A stretch of DNA of 64,000 bases, from NCBI RefSeq assembly GCF_900115285.1, contig NZ_FOYW01000003.1, forward strand, positions 248,001 to 312,000. Reading direction: 5' to 3'. The notes below the pieces were generated by a model. The model was given only the letters and a program-made list of their open reading frames with translations. It was not told where the DNA came from and did not search any database. Of this stretch, positions 55,406 through 64,000 are shown piece after piece (position 1 is the first letter of the stretch; every line of letters starts with the position of its first letter). The DNA comes from Marinobacter daqiaonensis. GTDB lineage: Bacteria; Pseudomonadota; Gammaproteobacteria; Pseudomonadales; Oleiphilaceae. Both the position numbers and the translations under genes were made by a program.

Positions 55406-56380
55406 ATGGATCAATCCGGTGCAGTACCCATGAAGCAACTGGTCTACGACACATTCGGCGACCCTGACGTACTTCGTGTGACGGAGGCGTCTGTTCCCGA
55501 GCCCGGTCCCGATCAGGTCTGCGTGCGGGTTGCCGCGGCCGGGGTTAACCCTATTGATTGGAAAACCCGGCGTGGACTAGGCTTCGTGGCCCGCCAGATC
55601 GAGGATGACCTGCCCTGGATACCGGGTTATGACATGGCCGGGGAGGTGGTATCCGTGGGCGACAGGGTATCCACCCTGGTGCCCGGGGACCGGGTGCTGG
55701 GCATGGTGGGTTTTCCCGTGGACGGGGGTGCCTGCGCCCAGTATGTTCTGGCGCCATCCGCGGAGCTGGCGATTGTCCCTGAGGAGCTGGACCTGTTACA
55801 CGCCGGGGGGTTACCGCTTGCCGGGCTGACGGCCTGGCAGGCCCTCTTTGAGGTTGGCAATCTGGAGAAGGGCCAGAAAGTGCTGGTCCATGCCGGTGCC
55901 GGCGGCGTCGGCCATCTGGCGGTCCAGTTCGCCCTTGAGCGTGGGGCTCACGTGGTTGCCACGGCGTCCGCTGAAAACCGGGATTTCCTGGCGGGCCTGG
56001 GTGTGCATGAAGTCATTGATTACCATCAGGTGGACTTTGTGAACGAGTGCTATGGCCTGGACCTGGTGCTCGATCTGGTGGGTGGAAGCGTTGGCCGGCG
56101 GTCGTTGCATACCCTCAGTGAGCAGGGCGTCCTGGTAACCGTGCCTACGGCCACCGCCGACGAGGTGATCAGCGAGGCTGAGAGGATGGGGCTGCGGGCC
56201 CACGGCATCACGGTCCGTCCCGATGTGTTCCAGCTTGAGGAAATTCTGGAGCTCATCGAGGACGGCGATGTCAGGGTTCACGTCGACGGTGTGTTCCCGC
56301 TGGCGGACGCCCCTGCAGCCCATCGTCTGCTTGAGGGCGGCCATGTAAGGGGCAAGCTGGTGCTGGATCTTTGGTCGTGA
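55406..56380 (+). CDS. NADP-dependent zinc-free alcohol dehydrogenase/quinone oxidoreductase
   Basis: 324 residues of the MDR superfamily. GroES-like N-terminal domain (VRVAAAGVNPIDWKTRRGLG) and Rossmann motif VLVHAGAGGVGHLAVQFALE. Zinc-binding Cys residues are absent, placing it with quinone/enoyl reductases. GGGAG precedes the ATG. Substrate unknown. Confidence 0.87.
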   Translation: MDQSGAVPMKQLVYDTFGDPDVLRVTEASVPEPGPDQVCVRVAAAGVNPIDWKTRRGLGFVARQIEDDLPWIPGYDMAGEVVSVGDRVSTLVPGDRVLGMVGFPVDGGACAQYVLAPSAELAIVPEELDLLHAGGLPLAGLTAWQALFEVGNLEKGQKVLVHAGAGGVGHLAVQFALERGAHVVATASAENRDFLAGLGVHEVIDYHQVDFVNECYGLDLVLDLVGGSVGRRSLHTLSEQGVLVTVPTATADEVISEAERMGLRAHGITVRPDVFQLEEILELIEDGDVRVHVDGVFPLADAPAAHRLLEGGHVRGKLVLDLWS

Positions 56381-56385
56381 GCGAC

Positions 56386-57219
56386 TCAGGCGCCTGGGGG
56401 TTCGCCGGCCCGGCGGGCGATCCGGTTGATCAGCCGGGATGCCGCGATAAAGCCGAACGTCGCTGTGACCGGAGAGGCCGCACCGAAACCGGTGGCGCAG
56501 TCCAGCCTCACCGGGCCGCCGGTGTCCGGCTTCTGGTGGCACACCTCACCGTCCCCCGTCGGATAGATCAGCTGTTCCGTTGAATAAACTGCTTCAATGC
56601 CGAACTTGCGCTTGGGGTTCCGCGAGAAACCGTACTCACGCCGCAACAGGTTGCGAATCTTGGCCAGCAGTGGGTCCTGGGTGGTGCGGCTCAGGTCCGC
56701 CACTTCGACCCTGGTGGGGTCAATCTGACCCCCGGCACCACCCGATACCACGAGCGGCGTCTTGCGGCGCTGGCAGTGGGCGATGAGGGCCGCCTTGGAT
56801 TTGACGCTGTCAATGGCGTCCACCACCCCGTCCATGTCGCCGGTGATCAGGTCGGCGACGTTTCCCGCTGTCACAAAGCCGAAGTGAACCCGGATGTCCG
56901 CCCGTGGGTTGATGGCCCGCAGGCGGTCAGCCATGGCATCGGTCTTGGTGCGACCGTACTGACCCTCGAGGGCATGCAGTTGGCGGTTGGTGTTGGAGAC
57001 GCAGACATCGTCCATGTCGATCAGGGTGATGGTGCCCACGCCGGTTCTAACCAGGGCTTCGGCGGCCCACGAACCCACGCCACCCAGTCCGGCAACGACA
57101 AGATGGGATTCGCGCAGAGCGATGCTTGCGCGGTGGCCATAGAGGCGTTCGATGCCGCCAAAACGGAAGGAGGTGTCGTCTGCAATCATGGCAACCGGTT
57201 CGTCGGGTGAAAACCGCAT
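56386..57219 (-). CDS. tcdA: tRNA threonylcarbamoyladenosine dehydratase
   Basis: E1/ThiF-like ATP-dependent enzyme of 267-277 residues that converts t6A37 to its cyclic form ct6A in tRNA. RFGGIERLYGHRASIALRES, the ATP site VVAGLGGVGSWAAEALVRTG and DMDDVCVSNTNRQLHA are clear. The start is uncertain: ATG at 57219 has AGGT upstream, while ATG at 57189 gives a more typical N-terminus. Confidence 0.9.
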   Translation of the reverse strand: MRFSPDEPVAMIADDTSFRFGGIERLYGHRASIALRESHLVVAGLGGVGSWAAEALVRTGVGTITLIDMDDVCVSNTNRQLHALEGQYGRTKTDAMADRLRAINPRADIRVHFGFVTAGNVADLITGDMDGVVDAIDSVKSKAALIAHCQRRKTPLVVSGGAGGQIDPTRVEVADLSRTTQDPLLAKIRNLLRREYGFSRNPKRKFGIEAVYSTEQLIYPTGDGEVCHQKPDTGGPVRLDCATGFGAASPVTATFGFIAASRLINRIARRAGEPPGA

Positions 57220-57283
57220 TGTACCTGAATTCCGGGTGCTTTCGTTGCTGGTTGGGCGAAAGACGGCTGAGGGTCGGGGACCC

Positions 57284-57919
57284 TCAGCGGATAAACGGGT
57301 TGAGAAGGCGCGTAAAGGTCCCGGTCAGCTTGAGGGGGGCGCTGAGAACGGAGAGGGTAATGCAGTCGTCCCCCTCCAGAGCCACTGGCTTGTGCTCATC
57401 CTCGGGTCCGAGAATGACAAAGTCCCACTGATTGAATACGCCCTTGTTGTCGGCAAACGCACCCTGCAGTACTACCGTGGTTTCAATGCCACGGTGGGTA
57501 TGGACGGGTGCCTTTCCGCCGGCACACAGCTTCTGGAGAACCACCTGCTCCTGCTGGCCGGGGAACCGGTCAGTGATGTCCAGCACGCTCACGTCCCCCA
57601 GCTGGCGCTTCCAGGGAAGCCCGTTGAGGTCGTCCCCAAGCAATTTGCTCAGCGCGCCGCGAGGTCTGCTGGCGGGCTTTGCCGGTAGCGGGGTATCGTC
57701 ATCGATGCGGGACATAATCCTGTCAAACACCGATTCCGATACGGTGACCTGAGCCTGTTGCTCCATCATGACCGCTCCCAGGCTGTCCAGGGTATCCACC
57801 CGGCTTCGGCAGTGGGCACACTTGTCCAGGTGAAGACGGATGCACAGGGCATACGGTTCACTCAGGTTGCCTGCGCTGTATTCCATCAGCATCAGGCCGT
57901 CAGGATGGTGATGGGTCAT
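57284..57919 (-). CDS. chrR: ChrR-family anti-sigma factor with cupin domain
   Basis: 211 residues. The N-terminal zinc anti-sigma domain has LHLDKCAHC (HxxxCxxC), with an upstream His near the start; the C-terminal cupin domain has KAPVHTHRGIETTVVLQGAF. In Rhodobacter, ChrR holds its sigma factor until singlet oxygen releases it. The ATG overlaps the sigma factor stop by four bases. Confidence 0.88.
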   Translation of the reverse strand: MTHHHPDGLMLMEYSAGNLSEPYALCIRLHLDKCAHCRSRVDTLDSLGAVMMEQQAQVTVSESVFDRIMSRIDDDTPLPAKPASRPRGALSKLLGDDLNGLPWKRQLGDVSVLDITDRFPGQQEQVVLQKLCAGGKAPVHTHRGIETTVVLQGAFADNKGVFNQWDFVILGPEDEHKPVALEGDDCITLSVLSAPLKLTGTFTRLLNPFIR

Positions 57920-58560
57920 ACGTTCTGGTCCTGCAGGATTACTTTGAGCTTGTTGAGCGCCAGTCTCACCCGACTCTTGACGGTTCCAAGCGGTATATCG
58001 AGTTCGTTGGCCACCATCTGGTGGGACTTGTGTTCCATGTAAACCTTGGCAATCACCGTAATCTGCTCTTCAGGAAGGTGCTTCAGAGACTCGCGGACCC
58101 GGCGCTCGGACATCAGGCGATGAAGGGAGGTAACGGGCTCGTCCTCGTTCTCGCCAGGGATCTGCCACAGGTCTTCGGTTTCAACGGGCATTTCAGCGCT
58201 GGTGCGCTGCATCTTGCGCAGCATGTCAATGCGCTGGTTACGTGCAATGGTGAAAATCCATGTGGATGCGGCCGCTTTGCGCCAGTCGTAGAGGCAGGAG
58301 CGCCTCCAGATGGATACGAATACTTCCTGAACGAGTTCCTCGGCGTGGCTGGACATGCCATTGGCCATGGCGTAGTACTTGATCTGCGGCGCGAAGTGTT
58401 CAAACAGCGCATGGTACGCCTGGCGGTCCTGATTCTTGCCAACCTTGACGAGCAGCTGGCTCCACGGGTCTTTTCGACCTTCGGCCCGCGAGTTTTGTGG
58501 ATCCAGTGTCGTCACCGGGCGCTCCTTGACAGCAGCTTGAGCTGAGATATTGTTCGTCAT
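57916..58560 (-). CDS. ECF sigma factor of the RpoE-ChrR (singlet oxygen) type
   Basis: 214 residues. Region 2 (YHALFEHFAPQIKYYAMANG, ELVQEVFVSIWRR, WIFTIARNQRIDMLRK) and region 4 (LPEEQITVIAKVYMEHKSHQ, IPLGTVKSRVRLALNKLK) are complete. Paired with ChrR, it belongs to the group that responds to singlet oxygen and organic peroxides. Its own promoter fits the sequence reported for Rhodobacter RpoE (see 58597-58625), suggesting autoregulation. Usual target genes (photolyase, cyclopropane synthase) are not in this window. Confidence 0.9.
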   Translation of the reverse strand: MTNNISAQAAVKERPVTTLDPQNSRAEGRKDPWSQLLVKVGKNQDRQAYHALFEHFAPQIKYYAMANGMSSHAEELVQEVFVSIWRRSCLYDWRKAAASTWIFTIARNQRIDMLRKMQRTSAEMPVETEDLWQIPGENEDEPVTSLHRLMSERRVRESLKHLPEEQITVIAKVYMEHKSHQMVANELDIPLGTVKSRVRLALNKLKVILQDQNV

Positions 58561-58596
58561 GATTGTAGCACTCGTCCAGCGATTGTCATTGGCCGG

Positions 58597-58625
58597 ATTT
58601 ACGCTACAGGCGTGACTCTGGATCA
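58597..58625 (-). promoter_or_regulatory. ECF/RpoE-type autoregulatory promoter
   Basis: On the minus strand TGATCC (58625-58620) is followed after exactly 18 bases by TAAAT (58601-58597). Rhodobacter RpoE promoters are described as TGATCC-N18-TAAGA. Predicted start lies about 30 bases upstream of the sigma factor ATG. Confidence 0.7.
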
Positions 58626-58684
58626 GCAGGAACCAGAGTCGGTTAGATCATTTCTGTATCAGAGTTCTGCGCACTATTACTTTT

Positions 58685-60589
58685 CTATTCCTCGAGATAG
58701 GTGTATCCCTCAAGACCGGCCTCCAGTTCGGCAAGTAACTGCTTCTGCTCATCCGCCGGCAGTTCGCTGGCGGCAAACCGTTGCTGATAGGCTTTACGCA
58801 AGGCGAGCGGATCAAAATTCACATAGCGGAGGATGTCGGCGACGGTGTCGCCCTCGGTGGGCTGACCCACCTGGTAGTTGCCATCGGCCTGAAGGTGTAC
58901 GTCAACGGAATGGGTATCGCCGAACAGGTTGTGCATATCCCCCAGGATCTCCTGGTAGGCGCCGGTCATGAAGAACCCGATCAGCTGTGGTACGTCGTCC
59001 TGATGCGCCGGCAGGGGCAGGGTGGTCTCCAGTCCCTGACCGTCGACGTAGCGGTCAATCCGGCCATCGGAATCACAGGTGATGTCCTGGATCACCCCGC
59101 GCCGGGTGACGGGCCGGTTCAGTCCGGCAATGGGCAGTACCGGGAACACCTGCTCGATGCCCCAGATATCCGGCAGCGACTGGAACAGGGAGAAGTTCAC
59201 AAACAGTTTTTCAGCCAGCTTCTCGTCGAGTTCGTCCAGAATTTCCCGGTGGGCGCGGTTGCTGCTGCTCAGTTGCTGCTGCAACAACCGGCAGCTTGCG
59301 GTGTAGATGCGCTCGGCGTCGGCCCGCTGAGCCAGAGTCAGCAGACCGTGGGCAAACTGGGCATGGACGTCGCTCATGGCATGCAGCAGGTCATGGTAGA
59401 TTTCCACCCGCGAGCGCGGACTGCCCGATTCGGAAAGGCTGAGGAAATCCCGCCACAGATCATGGAGTGGACCCGGGGCCTGATCCTCCGGGGCTTCCGG
59501 CGCTCGGGTTTCCGGCTGCTCCCGGTCGATGACGTTAGTGACCAGCACGGCGTGATGCGCGGTCAGGGCCCGGCCGGACTCGCTGATCAGGTCGGGATGC
59601 GGCACGCCTGCCCGGTCACATTCGCCCTGCAGAGTATGAACCACGTTCCAGGCGTACTCCCCCATGGAGTAGTTCATGGAGCAGCTGCTGCGGGAACGGG
59701 TGCCTTCATAATCCACGCCCAGGCCGCCGCCAATGTCGACGGTATCGATGGGAGCACCGAGGTGGCGCAGCTCACTGTAGAAACGGGCGCATTCCCGGAG
59801 GCCGGTCTGGATATCGCGGATATTGGCGATCTGGGAGCCCAGATGGAAATGCAGCAACTGCAGCGAATCCAGCGCCCCGGCGGCCCTCAGGCGGTCAACC
59901 ACGTCCAGCACCTGGCCGGCGGACAGACCGAACTTGGACTTCTCGCCGCCGGTGTTCTGCCAGTTGCCCTTGCCGATAGTGGCAAGCCGTGCCCGCACAC
60001 CGATCAGTGGTTTTACGTCCAGCCGGCTGGATTCCTCGAGAATCAGTTTGAGCTCCGACTGTTTCTCCACCACGATGAACACCCGGAATCCGAGCTTCTG
60101 GCCGATCAGGGCGGTGCGCACGTACTCCCGGTCCTTGTAGCCGTTGCAGACGATCACCGATCCCCGCGCCGGTGACAGCGCCAGTACCGCCATCAGTTCC
60201 GGTTTGCTGCCCGCCTCCAGGCCAATCTGGTGATTGTCGGCGGCAGGCCGGGCCTTCAGCAGCTCTTCCACCACTGCCCGTTGCTGGTTCACCTTGATCG
60301 GGTAGACCGCCGTATAGCGGCCGCGGTAACCGTGCTCACGGGAAACCTGATTGAACGCGTCACACAGGGTGTTGACCCGGTCATGGAGGATGTCGGTGAA
60401 GCGCACGAGTACCGGCAGACCGAGGCCGTCGTCGGTCAGCCTCTCGATCAGCCTTGGCAGGTTGATGTTGCCCTGGCTGCGGCCCCGGTCCGGGCGGATC
60501 AGTACATCGCCGTCGGCATTGACGTCGATGTAGCCATTGCTCCAGTGAGGGATGTTGTAGAGCTGGCTGGCGTGGGTGTCGGTGGCCAT
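58685..60589 (-). CDS. speA: Biosynthetic arginine decarboxylase
   Basis: 634 residues, full length. Makes agmatine from arginine with PLP and Mg2+. PLP Lys lies in AVYPIKVNQQRAVVEELL; FHLGSQIANI, DIGGGLGVDYEGTRS and the C-terminal half are typical. Start at 60589 (MATDTHASQLYN) has AGGAACCC upstream; the longer frame is intergenic. Divergent from speE; no agmatinase gene is next to it. Confidence 0.94.
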   Translation of the reverse strand: MATDTHASQLYNIPHWSNGYIDVNADGDVLIRPDRGRSQGNINLPRLIERLTDDGLGLPVLVRFTDILHDRVNTLCDAFNQVSREHGYRGRYTAVYPIKVNQQRAVVEELLKARPAADNHQIGLEAGSKPELMAVLALSPARGSVIVCNGYKDREYVRTALIGQKLGFRVFIVVEKQSELKLILEESSRLDVKPLIGVRARLATIGKGNWQNTGGEKSKFGLSAGQVLDVVDRLRAAGALDSLQLLHFHLGSQIANIRDIQTGLRECARFYSELRHLGAPIDTVDIGGGLGVDYEGTRSRSSCSMNYSMGEYAWNVVHTLQGECDRAGVPHPDLISESGRALTAHHAVLVTNVIDREQPETRAPEAPEDQAPGPLHDLWRDFLSLSESGSPRSRVEIYHDLLHAMSDVHAQFAHGLLTLAQRADAERIYTASCRLLQQQLSSSNRAHREILDELDEKLAEKLFVNFSLFQSLPDIWGIEQVFPVLPIAGLNRPVTRRGVIQDITCDSDGRIDRYVDGQGLETTLPLPAHQDDVPQLIGFFMTGAYQEILGDMHNLFGDTHSVDVHLQADGNYQVGQPTEGDTVADILRYVNFDPLALRKAYQQRFAASELPADEQKQLLAELEAGLEGYTYLEE

Positions 60590-60775
60590 ACTGGGTTCCT
60601 GTACGCGGTTGAAAAGCCACCCCGGTGCAGTCCGGAACGGCGGGCCCATTGTAGGCACGATGGCCGGCGTTGGAAACTGTTGGCGGTAACGGGCTTCAGC
60701 TGAGCCCCACGGGGTCCTACAATGGCGACCATTCCACGGCGCACGGGGTGCCCGGAAACTGACGGAGGTTTGCAA

Positions 60776-61657
60776 ATGAGTTCACTTGATAATAACTGGT
60801 TTACCGAGGTCTTCCAGGACCAGGGCACGGCTTTCTCCCTTCAGGTCAAGGGCAAGCTCCACGAGGAACAGACCGAGTTCCAGAAACTGGAAGTCTGGGA
60901 AACGGAAACCTTCGGCAACCTGATGGTCCTGGATGGCTGCGTCATGCTCACCAGTCGCGACAACTTCCTGTACCACGAGATGATGACCCATCCGGCGCTT
61001 TTCACCCACCGGGATCCGAAGAAAGTTGTGATCATCGGCGGCGGGGATTGCGGCACCCTTAAAGAGGTACTCAAGCACCCTGATGTAAAGGAGGCGTGGC
61101 AGGTTGAAATCGATGAGCGGGTGACCCGGGCCTCGGAAAAGTACTTTCCGGAATTGTGCGAGTCCAACGGTGACCCCCGGGCCAATTTCTTCTTCGGTGA
61201 TGGTATCCGGTGGATAAGGGACCAGGCGCCGGGCTCCATCGATCTGATTATCGTGGACAGCACCGACCCGGTGGGGCCGGCAGAGGGGCTGTTCGCACTG
61301 GACTTCTTCCGGGACTGCATGATCGCCCTGCGGGAGGGTGGTATCGTCGTTCAACAGAGCGAGTCACCTCTGCTGCATACCGACAGCATCATCCGGGACA
61401 TTCACAACGATATGAAAAAGGCGGGCTTTGATCATGTCCGGACGCTGCCATTTCCGCAGCCGGCCTACCCCACCGGCTGGTGGAGCTGCACCATGGGCGG
61501 CAAGGAGGTTCACACGAGTTACTTCCGGGAAGAAGACGCCGCCGACCGGCCTTTCGTGACCCGCTATTACAACGAGGGTGTCCACCGCGGTGCTCTGGCA
61601 ATGCCTCAGTTCATGCTGGACGCCCTGGAGGATCCGGTCCGGCCCGCCGAGGGATGA
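60776..61657 (+). CDS. speE: Spermidine synthase (aminopropyltransferase)
   Basis: 293 residues. Transfers aminopropyl from decarboxylated SAM. YHEMMTHPALFTH, VVIIGGGDCGTLKEVLKHPD (family motif GGGDG appears as GGGDCG), VEIDERV and DSTDPVGPAEGLF are present. Ribosome site GGAGGTTTG. Divergent from speA across 186 bases that should carry both promoters. Confidence 0.93.
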   Translation: MSSLDNNWFTEVFQDQGTAFSLQVKGKLHEEQTEFQKLEVWETETFGNLMVLDGCVMLTSRDNFLYHEMMTHPALFTHRDPKKVVIIGGGDCGTLKEVLKHPDVKEAWQVEIDERVTRASEKYFPELCESNGDPRANFFFGDGIRWIRDQAPGSIDLIIVDSTDPVGPAEGLFALDFFRDCMIALREGGIVVQQSESPLLHTDSIIRDIHNDMKKAGFDHVRTLPFPQPAYPTGWWSCTMGGKEVHTSYFREEDAADRPFVTRYYNEGVHRGALAMPQFMLDALEDPVRPAEG

Positions 61658-61684
61658 AACTGCCAAGCGCTGACCCGGAAACGC

Positions 61685-61713
61685 AAAAAAGAGGGCAGCT
61701 CATCGCTGCCCTC
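61685..61713 (-). terminator. Intrinsic terminator of the glnK-amtB operon
   Basis: Read on the minus strand, GAGGGCAGC and GCTGCCCTC (61713-61705 with 61699-61691) pair around a 5-base loop and are followed by six T residues. The same stem on the plus strand ends the speE transcript without a U tract. Confidence 0.8.
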
Positions 61714-61769
61714 TCTGCTGTCGGCTGTGACCGACAAGCCGCCATGGCGGACGGCTCGGGGTGCGGAAG

Positions 61770-63035
<1,266 letters not shown>

Positions 63036-63108
63036 AAGAAGCCCTCCGCACGAGGCTTAACAGGATGTTTGATTTTTTGCGTTGGCCTGACTGCTTAAGC
63101 GTCCGGAA

Positions 63109-63489
<381 letters not shown>

Positions 63490-63560
63490 TTATGCGGTGT
63501 TACCGGGTTCGGGATGCTGCCACCTCGCACACCAATTGTGCGGATTGCGTGCAAGGTGCA

Positions 63561-63578
63561 AAGCATCGTGTGTGCCAA
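63561..63578 (-). promoter_or_regulatory. Sigma-54 promoter of glnK-amtB
   Basis: On the minus strand TTGGCACACACGATGCTT has the invariant GG (63576-63575) and GC (63564-63563) ten bases apart; the -24 box TGGCAC is perfect and the -12 box ATGC has one change. Confidence 0.82.
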
Positions 63579-63619
63579 CGCAAAAAAGTTATTAAATTAC
63601 AGTGAATTACAATATCCGT

Positions 63620-63634
63620 GAACCAAAATGGTTC
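63620..63634. promoter_or_regulatory. NtrC-like binding site 1
   Basis: GAACCAAAATGGTTC is a perfect palindrome around ACCAAAATGGT. The NtrC consensus is TGCACC-N5-GGTGCA. It is centred about 50 bases upstream of the glnK -24 element. Confidence 0.6.
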
Positions 63635-63672
63635 TGCTGGGCGCGTCATTATAGCGCAGCAGCAATCATGAC

Positions 63673-63688
63673 GAACCAAAATGGTGCA
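63673..63688. promoter_or_regulatory. NtrC-like binding site 2
   Basis: GAACCAAAATGGTGCA matches the NtrC consensus right half-site GGTGCA exactly. It lies 53 bases (about five helical turns) from site 1, on the same face, as in typical NtrC enhancers. Confidence 0.65.
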
Positions 63689-63840
63689 GCCTCGGGCCCT
63701 GGTGTAATGGAACCGGTGTTCGCCGACCAGACGCTGTCAGGGTCATAGTATGGCAGGGAGTAGGCTGTGTTACACTTTTTACAGATGGGCGCCAGGCGCC
63801 GATCACGTGTCCCACCAACTGAGACCCAGCGAGGCAATCA

Positions 63841-64000
63841 GTGAAAAGTCCTTACGACCTGCTTGGCCAGGTCCAGCAACAGATTGGCCAGTTTGTGCCA
63901 GACATGGCCCGGGCCGCCCGGGATGACGTCGAGAACCAGGCCCGGGCTACAGTATTGTCGGTGCTGGCGAAGCTGGAGCTGGTTACCCGGGAGGAGTTCG
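63841..64000 (+). CDS. ubiK: UbiK ubiquinone biosynthesis accessory factor (partial, runs off right edge)
   Basis: GTG start at 63841 with GAGG seven bases upstream. The 53 visible residues, beginning MKSPYDLLGQVQQQIGQFVP and continuing with VLAKLELVTREEF, match the UbiK (YqiC, BMFP) family of about 80-100 residues that forms a coiled-coil trimer and assists ubiquinone synthesis. Its position next to glnK-amtB is usual. Confidence 0.88.
   Translation, partial: MKSPYDLLGQVQQQIGQFVPDMARAARDDVENQARATVLSVLAKLELVTREEF

Overview
The window looks like a contiguous piece of chromosome from a halophilic or marine gammaproteobacterium, most likely Marinobacter or a close relative. This is inferred from gene order and protein character, not from a search. 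The orders argH / algZ-algR-hemCDXY, cyaA-lptM-lysA-dapF-DUF484-xerC and glnK-amtB next to ubiK are typical of the Pseudomonas/Marinobacter part of the Gammaproteobacteria. GC is high, genes are densely packed on both strands, and no rRNA, tRNA, CRISPR array, prophage or insertion sequence was seen.

Layout. 1-9.9 kb: a PAS-GGDEF protein cut by the left edge, a GST-like protein, adenosine/adenine deaminase with a secretin-domain exported protein, a DAHP synthase preceded by an aromatic-rich leader peptide and terminator (an attenuator), a LysE exporter, a lipoamide-dehydrogenase-type flavoprotein, Dps and a porin. 10-22 kb: a geranylgeranyl-reductase-family flavoprotein, a DUF4010 membrane protein, a frameshifted TlpA-like gene, a GH84 hexosaminidase, a ChaN lipoprotein, a CASTOR/POLLUX-type channel protein, isocitrate lyase and an SLC13 permease. 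22-24.2 kb: a two-gene thiol-histidine (ovothiol-like) operon.

24.2-30.3 kb is the accessory island and the most interesting part. A predicted sigma-54 promoter drives a secreted Asp/Ser/Asn repeat protein, two small exported proteins and a C39-family peptidase. Convergent to these lie an outer-membrane beta-barrel gene and an enhancer-binding-protein-like regulator. The gene set resembles the Pseudomonas Fap functional-amyloid system (repeat subunits, C39 peptidase FapD, barrel FapF), but the proteins are clearly different. The two small proteins carry double-glycine-like leader motifs at identical residue positions. The regulator has lost the usual GAFTGA and Walker B residues. Dispersed inverted repeats flank the island.

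30.3-46.5 kb is core metabolism and regulation: hemY-hemX-hemD-hemC, algR-algZ, argH, a degenerate PAS-EAL protein, class I adenylate cyclase, the unlisted small lipoprotein gene lptM, lysA, dapF, DUF484 and xerC. 46.6-58.6 kb holds a diguanylate cyclase overlapping a substrate-binding-domain sensor kinase, cardiolipin synthase, small hydrolases, tcdA and an ECF sigma/ChrR pair with a matching autoregulatory promoter. 58.6-64 kb holds divergent speA/speE and the nitrogen-regulated glnK-amtB operon, which has a sigma-54 promoter and two NtrC-like sites, and ends in the start of ubiK at the right edge.
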